DNA of 7,864 nucleotides from an uncultured Prevotellaceae bacterium (GTDB lineage: Bacteria > Bacteroidota > Bacteroidia > Bacteroidales > Bacteroidaceae): contig CAMJAO010000092.1 of the NCBI GenBank assembly GCA_946403615.1, forward strand, positions 1-7,864. Reading direction: 5' to 3'. The first letter of the stretch is position 1. Each line of letters starts with the position of its first letter. A model generated the notes under the pieces. That model was not told where the DNA came from, did not search any database, and was given only the letters and a program-made list of their open reading frames with translations. Below, one piece after another: positions 5,724-7,864 of the stretch. The position numbers and the translations under genes were made by a program.

Positions 5724-7535
5724 TTACAATTCCAAAAGTCCCTTGATCAATTTTGCGTTGTCTTCATGGTTGCGTACGGCGACACGAATATATTGTTTGC
5801 CGTCGAAACCTGTCTTGTCTGAGCAGTCGCGCATCAAAATGTTGTGTCGTTTCAGCATCGTCAGCACCAGTTGACGGGCGGTCAGCGGGGGCAGCACCTC
5901 GCAAAGGAAATAATTGGCTTGTGAGGGCATCACGTGCAGGAAGGGCACCTGTCGCAACCGTTGCTCGAAATCGTCACGCTCAGCAATGAATTGCTCGCAG
6001 GCATGGTGATAGTCTTTCTCGTATTTTGAGAATATCTGCATGAAATATTCTGCAAATGAGTTGATGTTCCAGATGCTCACCATCTTTTTCATGCGGCTGA
6101 TGAGTGCCTCGTCGGCTGAGCAGAGAAGTCCAAGACGGATGCCCGGTACACCGTAACTCTTCGAGATGCTTTTCATCACCACCATCTGCGGATGGGCTTC
6201 CAACAGCGCGTCGTCCAACAAAGTGTTCTCACGATATCCCACGCTGAAATCGACAAAACTCTCGTCCACAATCAGCCGGATGCCCTCTTGATCGCACCAT
6301 GATGCCAGACGCAATACGTCGTCCTTGCTGATGAAATTGCCCGACGGGTTGTCGGGGTTGATGAGCAGCAGATTGTCTGGTCGGTGCTTACCGAAATAGT
6401 CTATGAGGTCTTGCGCCGTATAGCGGTAGTCGGGCCGTGTCGGGATGTAGGCAATGAGCGACTGCGGGTCGCGCCGGTTGGGATATTCCTCAAACGTCGG
6501 ACGTACCACGCCCAATGTGCCCGGCAGTATTTCCATCAGAGCCTTAATCAGTTCAGCGGCACCGTTGCCTGGGATGATATACTTCTCTTTTACGCCCCAG
6601 CATTTGCTCGCGATCAAAGTGTTCACTTTCATGCCCGACGGGTATTCTACGATGAGTGTGCGGAAAAACGCTTCCATCTCGTCGATGATACGCGATTCGC
6701 CGAAGAAGGGGTTCACCAGATAACAGAAGTCGAGCATCTTCGGGAAACGCCAGAAACCTCCGAAACGGCCGTAATACTTACGGATGATGTCTTTTTCCTC
6801 GGCAAAGAGTGCCTCGGCGATATCCAGGTCCTGTTTGTCGTCTATCTCATACCATTTCTCGTCGGTCAACGGCAGCGCTTTCAGGTCGTGGCTGTCCAGG
6901 AATGAGAGAATACGCAACACATTCTCGTAATACTCGTTGTTGCCCACGGATTTCGTGTATGCTTCCAAAAATGGCACATATTTTGACCGTGAGAACGCTT
7001 TCGAGAATTTGTAGATGTTCACCGTCTTATAATAGTGCTTCGTGTCCTGGAAGCGGAAGGCGGCTTTCGGCACGAAGTTCACGATGTTGTTTTCTGTGTC
7101 TATGCGCACCATCGTGCCGTCCATCCAGCGCTCGTATTTTGCCACCAAAGCCAGGTTGGGGTGGGGGGAATCCGTCAGCAGACGCAAGATGCTGTCGTCG
7201 AAAATCAGATCGCTTTCCAACAGCAATGTGTCATCCTCTTGCAACTGCTCTTTAGCAAGGGCCAATGAGTAGATGTTGTTGGTGGTAGCATAGAGCGGGT
7301 TGTCAACGTATTCTATGCGCAGACGGTCGTCATAGCGTGTGCCGATATGCGCCCGTAACGCTGCACCGCAATAACCCGTCACGATGACCACGCGCGTCAA
7401 CCCGAGCGATGACAGTTGCCCCAACATACGGTCTATTAAACGCTCGCCGTTCACCTCGACCATACATTTCGTCTGGTCTTGTGTGTATTCTCCCAATCGC
7501 CGGCCCATTCCGGCAGCCAAAATAATCGCTTGCAT
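5724..7535 (-). CDS. Bifunctional nucleotidyltransferase (LicC-like)/PLP-dependent aminotransferase
   Basis: A 603-residue fusion. Residues 1-245 are a nucleotidyltransferase of the LicC/sugar-phosphate type: LAAGMGRRLG (6-15), TKCMVEVNG (22-30), TNNIYSLALA (85-94), LLLESDLIF (104-112) as the metal-binding region, and WYEIDDKQDLDIAE (228-241). Residues about 255-603 are a fold-type I, class I/II aminotransferase resembling HisC/CobD: GNGAAEL (323-329) for PLP phosphate, NPDNPSGN (393-400), DESFVDF (424-430) with D424, SISKSYG (456-462) with Schiff-base K459, GIRLG (465-469), and YIRVAVRN (582-589) with R584 as likely carboxylate ligand. The expected chemistry is transfer of a nucleotide to a phosphorylated amino compound plus transamination or decarboxylation of its precursor; the substrate is unknown. 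All key residues appear intact. I recall this fusion in other Bacteroidales. The start is the ATG at 7535, before the family-typical MQAIILAAG. It is 136 nt downstream of a phosphatase gene on the same strand. Confidence 0.9.
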   Translation of the reverse strand: MQAIILAAGMGRRLGEYTQDQTKCMVEVNGERLIDRMLGQLSSLGLTRVVIVTGYCGAALRAHIGTRYDDRLRIEYVDNPLYATTNNIYSLALAKEQLQEDDTLLLESDLIFDDSILRLLTDSPHPNLALVAKYERWMDGTMVRIDTENNIVNFVPKAAFRFQDTKHYYKTVNIYKFSKAFSRSKYVPFLEAYTKSVGNNEYYENVLRILSFLDSHDLKALPLTDEKWYEIDDKQDLDIAEALFAEEKDIIRKYYGRFGGFWRFPKMLDFCYLVNPFFGESRIIDEMEAFFRTLIVEYPSGMKVNTLIASKCWGVKEKYIIPGNGAAELIKALMEILPGTLGVVRPTFEEYPNRRDPQSLIAYIPTRPDYRYTAQDLIDYFGKHRPDNLLLINPDNPSGNFISKDDVLRLASWCDQEGIRLIVDESFVDFSVGYRENTLLDDALLEAHPQMVVMKSISKSYGVPGIRLGLLCSADEALISRMKKMVSIWNINSFAEYFMQIFSKYEKDYHHACEQFIAERDDFEQRLRQVPFLHVMPSQANYFLCEVLPPLTARQLVLTMLKRHNILMRDCSDKTGFDGKQYIRVAVRNHEDNAKLIKGLLEL

Positions 7536-7671
7536 GTAGGTTATGGTTTAGGGTAGTGTGGAGGGTTTAGTGCTCTCCACCTTTCCCCAATTCGTGTAAT
7601 TCGTTTATTCTGTTGTGTTCTGGAATTATTAGTATAATTCGTAGTCGGATATAGCTTCTTAGTCCGAAATG
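7536..7671. other. Intergenic region before the bifunctional gene
   Basis: This stretch has no TAnnTTTG box on the minus strand, so the bifunctional gene may be transcribed with the phosphatase gene. Read on the minus strand, CCCTAAACC-type sequence lies just before the start codon, like the C-rich array before the LytTR gene. GTGGAG (7558-7563) and CTCCAC (7575-7580) could form a 6-bp stem with an 11-nt loop in the leader. AATTCGTGTAATTCG (7589-7603) and TAATTCGTAGTC (7635-7646) belong to the repeat family seen at 5572-5690. Confidence 0.5.
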
Positions 7672-7864
7672 TTAGGGCTTGGGAATACGGCTTTCTCCGA
7701 TGCAGCAGTCGGGGCGTTCGATGTGCAGCATGGCGCATACCGTGGCGGCAATATCTGTGATATGCACCTCGCTGGCGTCGCTTCCGTGCGGTACATGCCA
7801 ACCCATCAAAACAAACGGTATATGCGAGTCATAGGGGTTCCACTGACCGTGGCTTGTACCCTTG
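7672..7864 (-). CDS. Alkaline phosphatase superfamily protein, C-terminal fragment (PafA-like)
   Basis: Only the last 63 residues plus stop are in the window; the gene continues beyond 7864 and the first whole codon begins at 7863. The fragment reads GTSHGQW, then YDSHIPFVLMGW, VPHG, and EVHITDIAATVCAMLHIERP, ending with IPKP. This closely follows the C-terminus of PafA-type phosphatases and related nucleotide pyrophosphatase/sulfatase-fold enzymes, in which the TSHG histidine is a late metal ligand and VHITDIAAT is a conserved helix start. Such enzymes are usually periplasmic or lipid-anchored; the N-terminus that would show this is missing. A sulfatase-like enzyme of the same fold is the main alternative. 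Confidence 0.8.
   Translation of the reverse strand, partial: KGTSHGQWNPYDSHIPFVLMGWHVPHGSDASEVHITDIAATVCAMLHIERPDCCIGESRIPKP

Noticed and set aside
5724..7535. Phosphonate biosynthesis enzyme PntC
   Set aside because: The nucleotidyltransferase half is compatible, but the aminotransferase is HisC/CobD-like rather than the class V type I recall for PntC, and no other phosphonate gene is visible.
7541..7801. 86-codon minus-strand frame overlapping the phosphatase end
   Set aside because: It is in another frame from the clear phosphatase C-terminus and translates intergenic repeats into a basic peptide.
7672..7864. PglZ-type phage-defence phosphatase
   Set aside because: The C-terminal TSHG and VHITDIAAT pattern fits PafA-like enzymes, and no BREX or other defence gene is present.

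Overview
The window looks like chromosomal DNA of a member of the Bacteroidales, most likely Prevotella-like. Three things point there. The promoters follow the Bacteroidetes pattern (TTTG, 20-nt spacer, TAnnTTTG). The genes lack Shine-Dalgarno sequences. The recognisable proteins (MtaB, a WbbL-type glycosyltransferase, a stand-alone LytTR protein, a nucleotidyltransferase-aminotransferase fusion, a PafA-like phosphatase) resemble Bacteroidales forms. Genus placement is from memory of such genomes, not from a search.

Layout. Positions 1-134 hold a perfect 55-bp direct repeat, each copy carrying a complete promoter; the second copy ends 5 nt before the mtaB start codon. The plus strand then carries mtaB (135-1487), a family 2 glycosyltransferase (1523-2617), a C-rich telomere-like array (2667-2713), a LytTR DNA-binding protein (2729-3121), and a three-gene cluster with its own promoter: a membrane-anchored acidic protein (3232-4281), a zinc-ribbon/FHA protein (4284-4985) and an unrecognised 140-residue protein (5021-5443). 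A convergent intergenic region (5444-5723) contains two kinds of short tandem repeat. The minus strand carries a bifunctional LicC-like nucleotidyltransferase/PLP aminotransferase (7535-5724) and, upstream of it, the C-terminal end of an alkaline-phosphatase-superfamily enzyme that runs off the window (7863-7672).

How the genes relate. MtaB is tRNA-modification housekeeping; the glycosyltransferase 35 nt downstream is probably co-transcribed with it. The LytTR protein sits just before the acidic/FHA/140-aa cluster and may regulate it. That cluster combines an envelope-facing acidic protein with a possible Ca-binding loop, a cytoplasmic zinc-ribbon/FHA protein whose phosphothreonine pocket looks eroded, and an orphan. 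It is the best candidate here for an undescribed module, but its function cannot be read from sequence alone. The minus-strand pair suggests activation of a phosphorylated small molecule (for example a head group or glycan decoration) beside a phosphatase; the substrate is unknown.

Intergenic regions are rich in simple repeats: CCCTAA-type upstream of start codons, GTTTGGTC-type octamers, and AATTCGTAG-type units. One GC-rich hairpin lies inside the start of the glycosyltransferase reading frame. No RNA gene, CRISPR array, insertion sequence or intrinsic terminator could be supported.
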